Below the pieces are notes generated by a model. That model was given only the letters and a program-made list of their open reading frames with translations, did not search any database and had not been told where the DNA came from. 64,000 bases of DNA from Cronobacter universalis NCTC 9529 (GTDB lineage: Bacteria; Pseudomonadota; Gammaproteobacteria; Enterobacterales; Enterobacteriaceae), in NCBI RefSeq assembly GCF_001277175.1, contig NZ_CP012257.1, positions 2,108,001 to 2,172,000 of the forward strand, written 5' to 3'. The position numbers were made by a program, and so were the translations under genes. Positions 17,846 to 26,522 of this stretch are shown here, piece by piece (positions within the stretch are counted from its first letter, which is position 1; each line of letters starts with the position of its first letter).

Positions 17846-18832
17846 ATGACAAAAAACGCCTTTGTTGCTGTCGTGACCGGCGGCAGTTCAGGAGTCGGGC
17901 GCGCGACGGCCAGTTACTTTGCGGCCTCTGGCTATGATGTGGCGATCATTGCCCGTGGAGAGCAGGGCGTGGCGGAGGCCACGGAAGAGTTAAAGCGTTA
18001 CGGCGGACGGGTGCTTGGCATCTGCGCCGACGTGGCGGATCCGCAGCAGGTCAGTAATGCGGCGCAACGCATAGAGGAAGAGCTGGGGCCAATGTCGGTC
18101 TGGGTCAACTGCGCTATGACGACCGTGCTCGCGCCGGTAGAGGACATCAGTTTTGACGAGTTCCGCCGCGTCACGGAAGTGACCTATCTCGGCGCGGTGA
18201 ACGGCACCCGCAGCGCGCTGCGCTATATGCAGTTGCGCGACAGCGGCACCATCATTCAGGTGGGCTCAGCGCTCGCCTGGCGCTCGATTCCGTTGCAGTC
18301 GGCCTATTGCGGCGCGAAGGCGGCGATCCGCGCGTTTACCGATTCCCTGCGCTGCGAACTGCTGCATCAGAAAAGCGGTGTGCGGGTCTCAATGGTGCAA
18401 CTGCCCGCCATTAACACCACGCAGTTCAACTGGGCGCGCAATAAGTTTCATCACCGGATGCAGCCCATTGAGCCTATCTACCAGCCGGAAGTGGCCGCCA
18501 AAGCGATTTATGACGCGGCCGTGGCGCGCCGTCCGCCGCGCGAAGTGTGGCTGGGTAAAAACACGGTGATGTCGATAGTCGGCAACATGTTCTTCCCTGG
18601 TCTGCTGGACCGCTATGTGACGAAAACCTGGGAAGGGCAACTGACCGACGAGGCCGAACCGACGCAGCGACCCGATTATCTGTTTCAGCCGCTGGAAAAC
18701 GGCCATCAGGCGCACGGACGCTTCGACAGCCACGCGAAGAGCAAGGCGGTGGCCGTCGATTCCCGCGTGATGGGCGTGGCGGCGGTGGCGGTGGCCGGGC
18801 TGTTGTTAAAAAGCCTGTTCCGCCGCCGGTAA
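17846..18832 (+). CDS. SDR oxidoreductase with C-terminal membrane anchor
   Basis: A 328-aa short-chain dehydrogenase/reductase. The cofactor motif TGGSSGVG is at residues 11-18, the structural NNAG is replaced by NCAM near residue 90, and the catalytic Ser and YxxxK are in VGSALAW and YCGAK near 140-155. It is about 75 residues longer than a classical SDR. The extra part includes RPDYLFQPLENGHQAHGRFD, ending in one hydrophobic helix followed by a basic tail (AAVAVAGLLLKSLFRRR), which looks like a tail anchor to the inner membrane. The substrate is unknown. It is followed by a convergent glycosidase gene two bases away. Confidence 0.85.
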   Translation: MTKNAFVAVVTGGSSGVGRATASYFAASGYDVAIIARGEQGVAEATEELKRYGGRVLGICADVADPQQVSNAAQRIEEELGPMSVWVNCAMTTVLAPVEDISFDEFRRVTEVTYLGAVNGTRSALRYMQLRDSGTIIQVGSALAWRSIPLQSAYCGAKAAIRAFTDSLRCELLHQKSGVRVSMVQLPAINTTQFNWARNKFHHRMQPIEPIYQPEVAAKAIYDAAVARRPPREVWLGKNTVMSIVGNMFFPGLLDRYVTKTWEGQLTDEAEPTQRPDYLFQPLENGHQAHGRFDSHAKSKAVAVDSRVMGVAAVAVAGLLLKSLFRRR

Positions 18833-18833
18833 C

Positions 18834-20438
18834 TTACCGTACCCGCAGCCAGCGGTAGCCGTAACCGTTGATGCGAAGCGCGCAGGCGACTGGCGGATAA
18901 TTATCATCCGCCAGTATCTCGCAGGCGTCTTCCAGATCCAGCTCGCCTAAATCCACCGTCACCGCCTCATGGCTCAGGTTCGTCAGCATCAGCGTGGCGA
19001 CGTTGTGGTTCTGATAGCGCACCGCAAACACGCTCTTTTCCCGCACCGTGAACGGGTGGAAATGCTGATAGCAGATCTCCGGCAGGGTGCGCCAGACCGC
19101 GATAATCTGGCGGATACGGTGCAGCAGCGAGCCGTCGCGCGACTCCTGTTCTTCCACGTTAATCGCCTGATAGCGAAACGGGCCGTCAGTGATGAGCGGC
19201 TCCACAAAGCGCGCCGGATCGCAGGCGGAAAACCCGGCGCCCGGCCCGGCGTGCCACTGCATCGGCGTGCGCACCGATTCGCGCTCCGGCTGTGAAAGCA
19301 GATCCCCCATGCCGATCTCCGCGCCATAACGCACCACCGGCGTGCCGGGCAGCGAAAAGAGCAGGGCATGCGCCATCGCCTGCTGACGTTCGTTGCCGTC
19401 GAGCATCGGCGCCAGGCGGCGGCGGATGCCGCGCCCGTAAATCCGCATGTCGGGATCGGGGGCGTATTTCTTCATCACAAAGTCATAATCTTCCGGCTCC
19501 AGATCTTCCAGGTCCAGCTCGTCATGGTTGCGCAGCCAGAAGCAGTAGCCGCCGTTAGCAGGCGGCATCGGCAGTTCGTTAAGCGCTTTCACCAGCGGCG
19601 CGGCCTCTTCGCGGGCCAGCGCCAGAATCGTATTTTTATTGATCCAGAAGTTAAGCAGCGTAGTCAGGCGTTCGCCGCCGCCGAAGAAATCTTCAAATTC
19701 CGAGACGTTCACGTCCACTTCGCCGAGCAGGATCATATCCGGGTTGTCTTCCGTCAGCAGGTCGTAGAAGTGGTTAAACAGCCGGTAGCCACTCTCTTTA
19801 TCGCCCGGCAGGCTGGCCTGTTCGACCATGTGCGAAGCGGCATCGACGCGAAAGCCCGCCACGCCTTTCTCCGCCCAGAAGCGCAGCACGCGGTCGATGG
19901 CCTGAATGACATCGGGGTGGCGCAGGTTGAGATCCGGCTCATGATGGTAAAAGAGATGACGGTAGTAGCGCTGCGCCTGCTCATCCCGGCGCCAGATGTG
20001 CGGCTCGATTGTCGGAAACATCGGCGCGGGTTCATCCGGGCCTGGCGTGTCGCGCCACAGATAGTAATCGTGAAACGGGTTGTCGCGGCCTTTGCGCGCC
20101 TCCTGAAACCAGTCATGGGCATCTGAAGTGTGCTGCGCCACCAGTTCGATAATCACACGAATTCCGCGCTTTTCCGCCTCGGCTATCAGCCACTCAACGT
20201 CTTCCAGCGAGCCGATGCGCGGGTCCGGCTCGGTGTGGTTTTCCACGTCATAGCCGTTATCGCGGCGCGGCGAGAGATAAAACGGGGTCAGCCAGATGGC
20301 GGTTGCGCCAAGCGATTCAACATAGTCGAGCTTTTCGACAATGCCGCGCAGGTCTCCCCAGCCGTCAGCATTGCTGTCAAAAAAGCGGGTGGGATCTATC
20401 TGGTAAATGACGGCGTTCTGGTGCCACAGACGGCTCAT
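18834..20438 (-). CDS. GH13 alpha-glucosidase, trehalose-synthase-like
   Basis: A 534-aa cytoplasmic family-13 glycoside hydrolase with a complete catalytic triad: nucleophile Asp199 in GFRVDAASH, acid/base Glu239 in LLGEVDVN and transition-state Asp305 in RNHDELDLED. The RNHDEL block and the start (HQNAVIYQIDPTRFFDSN) are like maltose alpha-glucosyltransferases (TreS), which interconvert maltose and trehalose, and related glucosidases. No maltokinase or treYZ neighbour is present, so hydrolase activity on a short alpha-glucan remains possible. The ATG at 20438 follows AAGGAAT; the 52 upstream in-frame codons have no protein-like content and would cover the promoter region. Confidence 0.82.
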   Translation of the reverse strand: MSRLWHQNAVIYQIDPTRFFDSNADGWGDLRGIVEKLDYVESLGATAIWLTPFYLSPRRDNGYDVENHTEPDPRIGSLEDVEWLIAEAEKRGIRVIIELVAQHTSDAHDWFQEARKGRDNPFHDYYLWRDTPGPDEPAPMFPTIEPHIWRRDEQAQRYYRHLFYHHEPDLNLRHPDVIQAIDRVLRFWAEKGVAGFRVDAASHMVEQASLPGDKESGYRLFNHFYDLLTEDNPDMILLGEVDVNVSEFEDFFGGGERLTTLLNFWINKNTILALAREEAAPLVKALNELPMPPANGGYCFWLRNHDELDLEDLEPEDYDFVMKKYAPDPDMRIYGRGIRRRLAPMLDGNERQQAMAHALLFSLPGTPVVRYGAEIGMGDLLSQPERESVRTPMQWHAGPGAGFSACDPARFVEPLITDGPFRYQAINVEEQESRDGSLLHRIRQIIAVWRTLPEICYQHFHPFTVREKSVFAVRYQNHNVATLMLTNLSHEAVTVDLGELDLEDACEILADDNYPPVACALRINGYGYRWLRVR

Positions 20439-20666
20439 AAGCGGATTCCTTTTGGCGGTTAAACGGAATTCGACGAATGTTAAGTATAGGCGCGACGGCA
20501 CGGCCTGCATGGCGAACGATGTGTCTCTGTGTTGTAAAGCGCGCAGAGAGGTTTCATCAGAAATGCGAGCCGCGCCGAACAGTTTAACCGTCACTCAGCC
20601 TCCGGCTTCTGGCGTACGCGCAACGCTGATAAGGTGCTGCGCAGTGGAAAGCGTAAGCCGTGACTT

Positions 20667-20698
20667 AACGCTTATAAAAGCGTTGCGTATAGCGCAAC
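20667..20698 (+). promoter_or_regulatory. Tandem palindromes ahead of higBA
   Basis: AACGCTT-ataa-AAGCGTT (20667-20684) and GTTGCG-tatag-CGCAAC (20682-20698) are perfect dyads overlapping by three bases, 39 bases before higB. They include TATAAA and TATAGC, which could be -10 elements. Operators at this place would allow HigA autorepression. Confidence 0.55.
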
Positions 20699-20736
20699 AC
20701 TGATTTACGATCTTCATCAGGAGCGAGGTGGCAGGG

Positions 20737-21015
20737 ATGATCAGAAGCTTCAGGCATAAAGGCCTGCAACGCTATTTCGAAACGGGTTCCACCGCAGGCA
20801 TTCATGCCCGCCATGCCAGAAAGATTTCTCTGCGGCTGGCGGTGCTGAATCAGGCGATAAGACCCGCTGACGTCGACTTACCGGGCTTTTTCCTGCATCC
20901 CCTGACGGGGGAGCGTCAAGGTATATGGGCTGTGACCGTCAGCGGAAACTGGCGCATCACGTTTGAGTTTCGGGATGGCGATGTCTTCATCGTCAACTAT
21001 GAGGATTACCACTGA
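20737..21015 (+). CDS. higB: HigB-type toxin of the RelE/ParE superfamily
   Basis: A 92-aa basic protein with the RelE/ParE fold signature of HigB: FRHKGLQRYFETGS near the N-terminus, the central LRLAVLNQA, and the C-terminal GIWAVTVSGNWRITFEF then VFIVNYEDYH. HigB toxins are ribosome-dependent mRNA endonucleases. The ATG at 20737 gives the usual MIRSFRHKGL start; a GTG nine bases upstream is in frame and possible. Its TGA shares one base with the higA start (TGATG). Toxin-first order is characteristic of hig systems. Confidence 0.88.
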   Translation: MIRSFRHKGLQRYFETGSTAGIHARHARKISLRLAVLNQAIRPADVDLPGFFLHPLTGERQGIWAVTVSGNWRITFEFRDGDVFIVNYEDYH

Positions 21016-21302
21016 TGGCAACGATGTTTAACCCACCACACCCAGGCAAGCTGGTGCAGGAGTCAATGGAAGCGCTCGGCCTCAGCGCCCGCGCGCTGGC
21101 CAAAGCGCTGGACGTCGCGCCGTCGACGGTGCAGCGACTGCTGGTCGGCAAATCTGACGTCTCCCCGGAAATGGCGCTGCGTCTCTCGGCGGTCCTTGGC
21201 AGCTCGCCGCATGTCTGGCTGGGCATGCAGAATGAATACGATCTCTTTCAGGCGCGCCAGTCTGTTGATTTCTCGCATCTGCAACGGTTGCAGAGGGCAT
21301 AA
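21015..21302 (+). CDS. higA: HigA-type antitoxin, XRE/VapI family
   Basis: A 95-aa helix-turn-helix protein that begins with the typical MFNPPHPGKLVQESMEALGL, followed by LAKALDVAPSTVQRLLVGK and SPEMALRLSAVLGSSPHVWL. HigA binds and neutralises HigB and represses the operon. It is translationally coupled to higB and followed by a strong terminator, so the pair is a self-contained unit. The palindromes at 20667-20698 are its likely operators. Confidence 0.92.
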   Translation: MATMFNPPHPGKLVQESMEALGLSARALAKALDVAPSTVQRLLVGKSDVSPEMALRLSAVLGSSPHVWLGMQNEYDLFQARQSVDFSHLQRLQRA

Positions 21303-21330
21303 AAAAACGGGCTGTGAAGCCCGTTTTTTT
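21301..21330. terminator. Bidirectional terminator higA / yncD
   Basis: ACGGGCT (21307-21313) and AGCCCGT (21318-21324), with A7 before and T7 after, form a terminator that works for both convergent genes. Confidence 0.9.
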
Positions 21331-21361
21331 GTTGCGTCGCCGCTGAAAGCTCGCGAAAGCG

Positions 21362-23476
21362 TTACTCGAAGCGGTAGCTGACGCTCGCGCCGACGCCATA
21401 ATTGCGGCCCGGCGCAGGCTCGTAGTAGCGGCCGTTGGATTCGTTAACGATGACCGATCCGACATACGATTTATCAAACAGGTTATCGACGCGGCCAAAC
21501 ACATCCAGCAGCCAGTCGCCGCGCTGGAATTTATAGCCGGTATTTAGGCCAACCGTTGTGTAAGACGGCGCTTTGTCGGTATTGGCGTCATTAGCCATGA
21601 TGCTGCTCATATAGCGCACATCGCCGCCCGCGTACCAGCCGGTTTCCGGCTCGTAGCCGAACGAGGTGTAGAGCATATTGCGCGCGATGCCCGGCATCCG
21701 GTTGCCGTTACAGTCGCCGGCGCGGCAGACATTGGTGCGGTAGGTGGCGTCAAGGTATGTCCATGCCGCTTTCAGCTTCCACGCGTCGCCGAACTGCTGG
21801 TCAAGCGCCAGCTCGACGCCCTGACGGCGGGTTTTTCCGGCGTTTTTATAGCTGCTGCGCCCGCTGCCCACACTCTGATCCACCACAATTTCGTTGTCGG
21901 TATCGGTACGGAACAGCGCGGCGGTCAGCAGGCCATTGCCGATGCGCGTTTTGCTGCCGATCTCCACCGTATCGCTGGTTGACGGCTTAAGCGCGAAGTT
22001 AAGCCCGCTCTCACCGCCGGAGCGGTAAGAGAGCTCGTTGATGGTCGGCGTTTCAAACCCGCGTCCATAAGAGGCATAGACGTTCCAGGCGTCGGTCAGC
22101 GCATATTTCAGCGAGCCTGCCGGCAGCCACTTGTGATAATTGGCCTCGCCGCTGTCGTCGCCGTTGCCCGGCACCACGTAAAAATCGTTCGAGTCGAACC
22201 AGATGTTGCTGTAGCGCACGCCCGCGTCGAGGCTCAGTTTATCGGTAAGCTGCCAGGTGGTTTGCAGATACGGATCGACGTTCCACATCAGATTGCGCTC
22301 GTTGCGGCGCAGGTTGCCTTTCTCGCCATACTGCGGCGCGCCGTTGACCAGGCGGTAGTTTTCAAAGCCTTTGCGGTCTTCGCTCATATTTTCGTAATCA
22401 AGGCCGAGCGTGAAGCTCACCGGCAGGCTGAGCAGCGCGTCGCGGTGCGTCCAGCGGCTGTCGATGCCCTGATAGTGGCGGGTGAGGTCGATAACGCCGC
22501 CGGGGTTGGTGGACGCCGCCTGGAAGCCCTGTTTGAACGACTGAAACTGCGTGGTTTCGCGCTCGCCCGCGTACGCCATTACGCTGATATCGTCATTCTC
22601 CGTCAGCGCGCGCTCGTAGCGCAGGCCCGCCTGGGTCTGCTTCGTGGTTTTACGAGTGTTGAATTCATCGCCGCGCGGCGACTGGCGCGGGTTTTCACGC
22701 CACTCCTCGCGGGTCAGGCCGCCCGGATCGTTGGCGTTGATATCCACACTATTAAAAAGCAGCGTCAGCTTGCTGGCCTCGTCAAGCCGCACGCCGAGCT
22801 TCGCGTTAGCGAGGTTTTTACGCGCGCCGCTGTGGTCGCGATAGCCGTGAGTCGTGAAGCGGGTGGTGGAAACCGTGTAATCGACATCGCCCGCCTGGGT
22901 GCCGTCGCCGGTCGCGCTGGACGCTTTCAGGCCGTAGCGCACGCTGCCGTAGCTGCCGTAAAAGGTGCCCGCTTCGATTTTCGGCGGCTGCTCGCCCGTT
23001 TCGGTTTGCACATTAATCACGCCGCCGGAGGCGTTGCCGTAGAGCGCCGAGAATGGCCCGCGCAGCACGTCGATGCTCTCAATGCTGTTGAGATCGAAAT
23101 TCGAGGTGTAGCCCTGGCCATCCGGCATCGTCGCCGGAATGCCGTCGACATACATACGAATGCCGCGCACGCCGTAGGTGGAGCGGGAACCAAAGCCGCG
23201 CATCGAGAGCTGCAAATCCTGGGCGAAGTTCTGCCGGTTCTGAATTTGCAGGCCCGGCACGCTGCCCAGGTTTTCAGAGAGGTTTACCTGCGGCGCGGCG
23301 TGGCGCAGATCGTCGCCGTTGACGACGCTGACGGACGCGGGCGTATCAAGCTCGGAGATCCCGCCGGGCGCGGCGGTCACGATCATGGTTTGTTCACCAG
23401 TGGCGGCCTGGGCGTGCGAGAAGGCGACAGGCAGCAGAAAAGCGAAGGGCGCATAGACAGCGCGGGAGATTTTCAT
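21362..23476 (-). CDS. yncD: YncD/PqqU, TonB-dependent PQQ receptor
   Basis: A 704-aa outer-membrane receptor closely matching E. coli YncD along its length. YncD (PqqU) is the high-affinity TonB-dependent importer of pyrroloquinoline quinone. A signal peptide ends near residue 24 (SHAQA), with a TonB box-like EQTMIVTA just after. The plug has NRQNFAQDLQLSMRGFGSRS and LRGPFSALYGNASGGV, and the 22-strand barrel ends in SYRFE with a terminal aromatic-Glu. A CRAGDCNGNRMPG loop keeps the two cysteines seen in E. coli. It lies head-to-head with yncE as in E. coli. A PQQ/sorbosone-dehydrogenase-type lipoprotein gene lies 35 kb away at 58751. Confidence 0.95.
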   Translation of the reverse strand: MKISRAVYAPFAFLLPVAFSHAQAATGEQTMIVTAAPGGISELDTPASVSVVNGDDLRHAAPQVNLSENLGSVPGLQIQNRQNFAQDLQLSMRGFGSRSTYGVRGIRMYVDGIPATMPDGQGYTSNFDLNSIESIDVLRGPFSALYGNASGGVINVQTETGEQPPKIEAGTFYGSYGSVRYGLKASSATGDGTQAGDVDYTVSTTRFTTHGYRDHSGARKNLANAKLGVRLDEASKLTLLFNSVDINANDPGGLTREEWRENPRQSPRGDEFNTRKTTKQTQAGLRYERALTENDDISVMAYAGERETTQFQSFKQGFQAASTNPGGVIDLTRHYQGIDSRWTHRDALLSLPVSFTLGLDYENMSEDRKGFENYRLVNGAPQYGEKGNLRRNERNLMWNVDPYLQTTWQLTDKLSLDAGVRYSNIWFDSNDFYVVPGNGDDSGEANYHKWLPAGSLKYALTDAWNVYASYGRGFETPTINELSYRSGGESGLNFALKPSTSDTVEIGSKTRIGNGLLTAALFRTDTDNEIVVDQSVGSGRSSYKNAGKTRRQGVELALDQQFGDAWKLKAAWTYLDATYRTNVCRAGDCNGNRMPGIARNMLYTSFGYEPETGWYAGGDVRYMSSIMANDANTDKAPSYTTVGLNTGYKFQRGDWLLDVFGRVDNLFDKSYVGSVIVNESNGRYYEPAPGRNYGVGASVSYRFE

Positions 23477-23639
23477 GCGGTTTACGAAGTCCCGGAAGTA
23501 ACAAAATCAATAAAATCTGTGAGGTAATATTAAACGTTGTGTAAATTTTTGAAAAACTTAACGGCACGTTGCGTTAACTCTGGCAAGTGTAGCGGCCTCC
23601 TGTCATTTCGCGAGCCGTAAAAAGGCTTCCCTTCGCGAA

Positions 23640-23658
23640 AATAATGATTATTATTCTC
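23640..23658 (+). promoter_or_regulatory. Fur-box-like site between yncD and yncE
   Basis: AATAATGATTATTATTCTC matches the 19-base Fur consensus at 15 positions by eye. It lies 95 bases before yncE and 164 before yncD. E. coli yncE is iron-repressed through Fur, so this site is expected; control of yncD by it is possible. Confidence 0.7.
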
Positions 23659-23752
23659 ATCCATAATAAAACGCCACGGCTCGATCGGGCAACGTTTTGC
23701 TTTTGGTTCCAGTGTGATGCAACCCATTCTGTTTGTTTAAAAGGGAGTTCTT

Positions 23753-24811
23753 ATGCCGTTACGTCACCTCTCCATGCCGCGCGCGCTGCTTGGCGCGCTG
23801 TTTATCGCCGGTACGTTTGCGACGTTCACCACACAGGCGACCGATGAGCTGCTGCGCAAGCCGGTCGGCAAAGGCGCGTATGAAATGGCCTACAGCCCGG
23901 CGGAGCAGGCGCTGTTCGTCGCCACGTCCCAGAGCCGTAAGCTCGATAAAGGCGGCGTGATTTACCGCCTCGACCCGACGACGCTGGATGTCACCCAGGT
24001 GATTCATAACGATCTCAAACCCTTTGGCGCCGCGATTAACACCAAAACCAACACGCTGTGGTTCGGTAATACGGTGAATGGCGCGGTGACGGCGGTGGAC
24101 GCGAAAACCGGCGACGTGAAAGGGCGTCTGGTGCTGGACGGGTGCGTGCGTTCAGAAAGCGTGAAGCCGTTGCAGCCGCGCGAGCTGGTGGTCGATGAAA
24201 ACACCAATACCGTTTATATCGGCGGCATTGGTAACGAGAGCGAGATCTGGGTGGTGGATGGCGAGACGGTGAAACACCGCGCGAGCATTACGGGCCTTGG
24301 TAAATACAGCGCGGGGCTCGCGCTCGACGCCGCGGCGAAGCGTCTGTACACCACCAATGCCGATGGCGAGTTTATTACCATCGATACCGCGACCAATAAA
24401 ATCCTGTCGCGCAAAAAGCTCGCCGACGACGATAAAGAGCACTTCTTTATTAACCTGAGTCTGGATACCGCTAACCATCGCGCGTTTGTGGCGGATTCAA
24501 AACAGCCGCAGCTGAGGGTGGTCGATACCCGCACCGGGGATCTGATAAAAACCGTAGAAGTGCCGAACGCGCTCGCGGTGCTGTTCAACCCGGCGCGCGA
24601 CGAAGTCTATGTGACGCACCGCGAGGCGGGCAGCGTCAGCGTGATTGACGCCAAAGGTTACACTGTCACTAAAAGTATTAAAACGCCGGTACACCCGAAC
24701 AGCCTGGCGCTCTCGCCGGACGGCAAAACGCTGTTTGTTACGGTGAAGCAGGCTTCCAGCCGCCAGCAGGAAGCCACCAGCCCGGATGACGTCATCCGCA
24801 TCGCCCTGTAA
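23753..24811 (+). CDS. yncE: YncE, periplasmic beta-propeller protein
   Basis: A 352-aa protein matching E. coli YncE (353 aa), a seven-bladed YVTN-type beta-propeller secreted to the periplasm and induced by iron limitation; its role is unresolved. It has a signal peptide ending near residue 29 (TTQAT), then LLRKPVGKGAYEMAYSP, RLDPTTLDVTQVIHNDLKPFG, WFGNTVNGAVTAVDAKTG and PNSLALSPDGKTLFVTVKQ, the repeated blade signatures. The start follows a GGGAG site, and a strong terminator follows immediately. Transcription is likely Fur-controlled from the site at 23640. Confidence 0.95.
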   Translation: MPLRHLSMPRALLGALFIAGTFATFTTQATDELLRKPVGKGAYEMAYSPAEQALFVATSQSRKLDKGGVIYRLDPTTLDVTQVIHNDLKPFGAAINTKTNTLWFGNTVNGAVTAVDAKTGDVKGRLVLDGCVRSESVKPLQPRELVVDENTNTVYIGGIGNESEIWVVDGETVKHRASITGLGKYSAGLALDAAAKRLYTTNADGEFITIDTATNKILSRKKLADDDKEHFFINLSLDTANHRAFVADSKQPQLRVVDTRTGDLIKTVEVPNALAVLFNPARDEVYVTHREAGSVSVIDAKGYTVTKSIKTPVHPNSLALSPDGKTLFVTVKQASSRQQEATSPDDVIRIAL

Positions 24812-24816
24812 AAAAT

Positions 24817-24844
24817 GGCCCCGCCTGTGTGCGGGGCTTTTTTT
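24817..24844 (+). terminator. Terminator after yncE
   Basis: GCCCCGC and GCGGGGC flank a 6-base loop and are followed by seven T residues. The last bases abut the stop codon of the convergent permease gene. Confidence 0.9.
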
Positions 24845-25709
24845 AACGCTGCATGCCCCAGCGCCGCACGGTCGCTTTTTCCAGCGTGGCGAACACCAGA
24901 CCTTCCACCAACAGCCCGATGATAATCACGGTCGCCAGCCCGGCGAAGACCCGGTCGGTAAACAGCTCGTTACGGTTCTGGAAAATATACCAGCCCAGCC
25001 CGCCGTCGCCGCTGGAGGCGCCAAACACCAGTTCGGCGGCGATAAGCGTGCGCCAGGCGAACGCCCAGCCAATTTTCAGCCCGGAGATAATCGACGGCAG
25101 CGCCGCCGGGATCAAGATGTTGAGCACCAGCCGCGGACCGCTCAGCCCGTAGTTTCGCCCGGCCATTCGCAGGGTTTCCGGCACGCTCTGAAACCCCGAC
25201 CACGTATTGAGCGCAATCGGCCACATCACCGAGTGCACCAGCACGAAAATCAGGCTCCCCTGGCCGAGGCCGAACCAGAGCAGCGCCAGCGGCAGCAGAG
25301 CAATGGCGGGCAGCGGATTAAGCATCGCGGTCAGCGTGCTGAGCAGATCCCGCCCCAGCCGTGTGGAAATCGCCAGCGCGCTGAACACCAGCGCCAGCAC
25401 GCTGCCAATGGCGTAGCCTTTTAACAGCGTGCCAAGCGAGTTAATGATTTTCGCCGGCAGCTCGCCGCTGTGCATATCTTCGCTGAAGGCGCGCAGCGTT
25501 TGCCAGAACCCCGGCAGCATCAGATCGTTATTCTGGATCCGCGCCACGCCTTCCCAGAGGGCGAGCAGCAAAATGACCAGCAGCATTTTGCGTACCCAGG
25601 TCTGGTTCCACAGCCGGGTGGTGAGCGGCAGCGGCGTGTCCAGCGGCAGCGCGCCGGGCAGCGCGGTTTCACGCTGATACTCGGGACGGACGGGGGGCAG
25701 CGGCGCCAT
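24843..25709 (-). CDS. TauC/SsuC-like ABC permease
   Basis: A 288-aa inner-membrane permease of the nitrate/sulfonate/taurine family, with about six helices and an EAA-type loop around PETLRMAGRNYGLSGPRLV near residue 185. The helices begin near residue 41 (RKMLLVILLLALWEG). The ATG at 25709 was chosen because AAGGAGA lies seven bases upstream; this makes it overlap the ATPase gene by 41 bases, an unusually long but well-supported overlap. It is the last gene of a minus-strand operon with binding protein, dioxygenase and ATPase. The likely substrate class is alkyl sulfonates or sulfate esters. Confidence 0.88.
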   Translation of the reverse strand: MAPLPPVRPEYQRETALPGALPLDTPLPLTTRLWNQTWVRKMLLVILLLALWEGVARIQNNDLMLPGFWQTLRAFSEDMHSGELPAKIINSLGTLLKGYAIGSVLALVFSALAISTRLGRDLLSTLTAMLNPLPAIALLPLALLWFGLGQGSLIFVLVHSVMWPIALNTWSGFQSVPETLRMAGRNYGLSGPRLVLNILIPAALPSIISGLKIGWAFAWRTLIAAELVFGASSGDGGLGWYIFQNRNELFTDRVFAGLATVIIIGLLVEGLVFATLEKATVRRWGMQR

Positions 25710-26511
25710 AGCGGGTCTCCTTCGCCGGTTGGGTGGCATTAACGGGGAATAACAGGTCGTGAATGTGGCGAGCGGCCTGCGCAAACGCCGGGCTTGCAGC
25801 GTCATTCATGCCAAACTGGTGGCAGTTGATCTCGGCGCGCACCTGGCCCGGATGCGGCGAGAGCACCAGAATACGACTGCCGACCATCAGCGCTTCTTCT
25901 ATGGAGTGGGTCACGAAGAGCAGCGTAAAGCCGGCGTCCTCCCAGAGTTCCAGCAGCTCTTCCTGCATATGGCGGCGCGTCAGGGCGTCCAGCGCCGCGA
26001 ACGGCTCATCCATCAGCAGGATTTTCGGCTTCATCGCCAGCGCGCGGGCAATCGCCACGCGCTGTTTCATGCCGCCGGAGAGCATATGCGGCAGCGCGTC
26101 GGCAAAGGCGGCAAGCCCCACTTTATTCAGAAAGTGCAAGGCGCGCTCGCGCGCCTCGGCTTTGCTGGCCTGACGGCTCGCCACCAGCGGGAACATGACG
26201 TTCTCCAGCACCGTTTTCCAGGGCGGCAGCTGGTCAAATTCCTGAAACACCATCATGCGCTCCGGGCCAGGCTTCGTGACAACGTCACCTTCAAGGCGAA
26301 TGGCACCGCTCACGGGCGTGAGAAAGCCGCCAATGGCTTTCAGCAGGCTCGATTTGCCGCAGCCCGACGGGCCAAGCAGGATGAACCGGTCGCCGGGCCA
26401 GACGTCAAAAGAGACCTCATGCGCCGCGCGAACGCGGCTGTCACGGGTGCGGTACTCCAGGCTCAGCGCGTCGAGACGCAGCAGCGGGCCGTCGGTCTGT
26501 GCATTCAGCAT
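25669..26511 (-). CDS. TauB/SsuB-like ABC ATPase
   Basis: A 280-aa ATPase of the sulfonate/nitrate/taurine import family. Walker A LLGPSGCGKSSLL is near residue 45, the Q-loop in MVFQEFDQLPPWKTV near 90, the signature LSGGMKQR near 144, Walker B ILLMDEPFAALDA near 163, and the switch His in FVTHSIEEAL near 200. The C-terminal tail (AAAPRPSRVSA) is encoded by the sequence that also encodes the start of the permease. The start follows a GGAGG site 11 bases after the dioxygenase stop. Confidence 0.92.
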   Translation of the reverse strand: MLNAQTDGPLLRLDALSLEYRTRDSRVRAAHEVSFDVWPGDRFILLGPSGCGKSSLLKAIGGFLTPVSGAIRLEGDVVTKPGPERMMVFQEFDQLPPWKTVLENVMFPLVASRQASKAEARERALHFLNKVGLAAFADALPHMLSGGMKQRVAIARALAMKPKILLMDEPFAALDALTRRHMQEELLELWEDAGFTLLFVTHSIEEALMVGSRILVLSPHPGQVRAEINCHQFGMNDAASPAFAQAARHIHDLLFPVNATQPAKETRYGAAAPRPSRVSA

Positions 26512-26522
26512 GACTGCCTCCG

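Noticed and set aside
22133..23527. 464-codon frame antisense to yncD
   Set aside because: yncD is unmistakable; the antisense frame has no family resemblance or start signal.
23530..23727. 65-codon minus-strand frame in the yncD-yncE gap
   Set aside because: It covers the Fur-like site and promoters, has no ribosome site and no recognised similarity.
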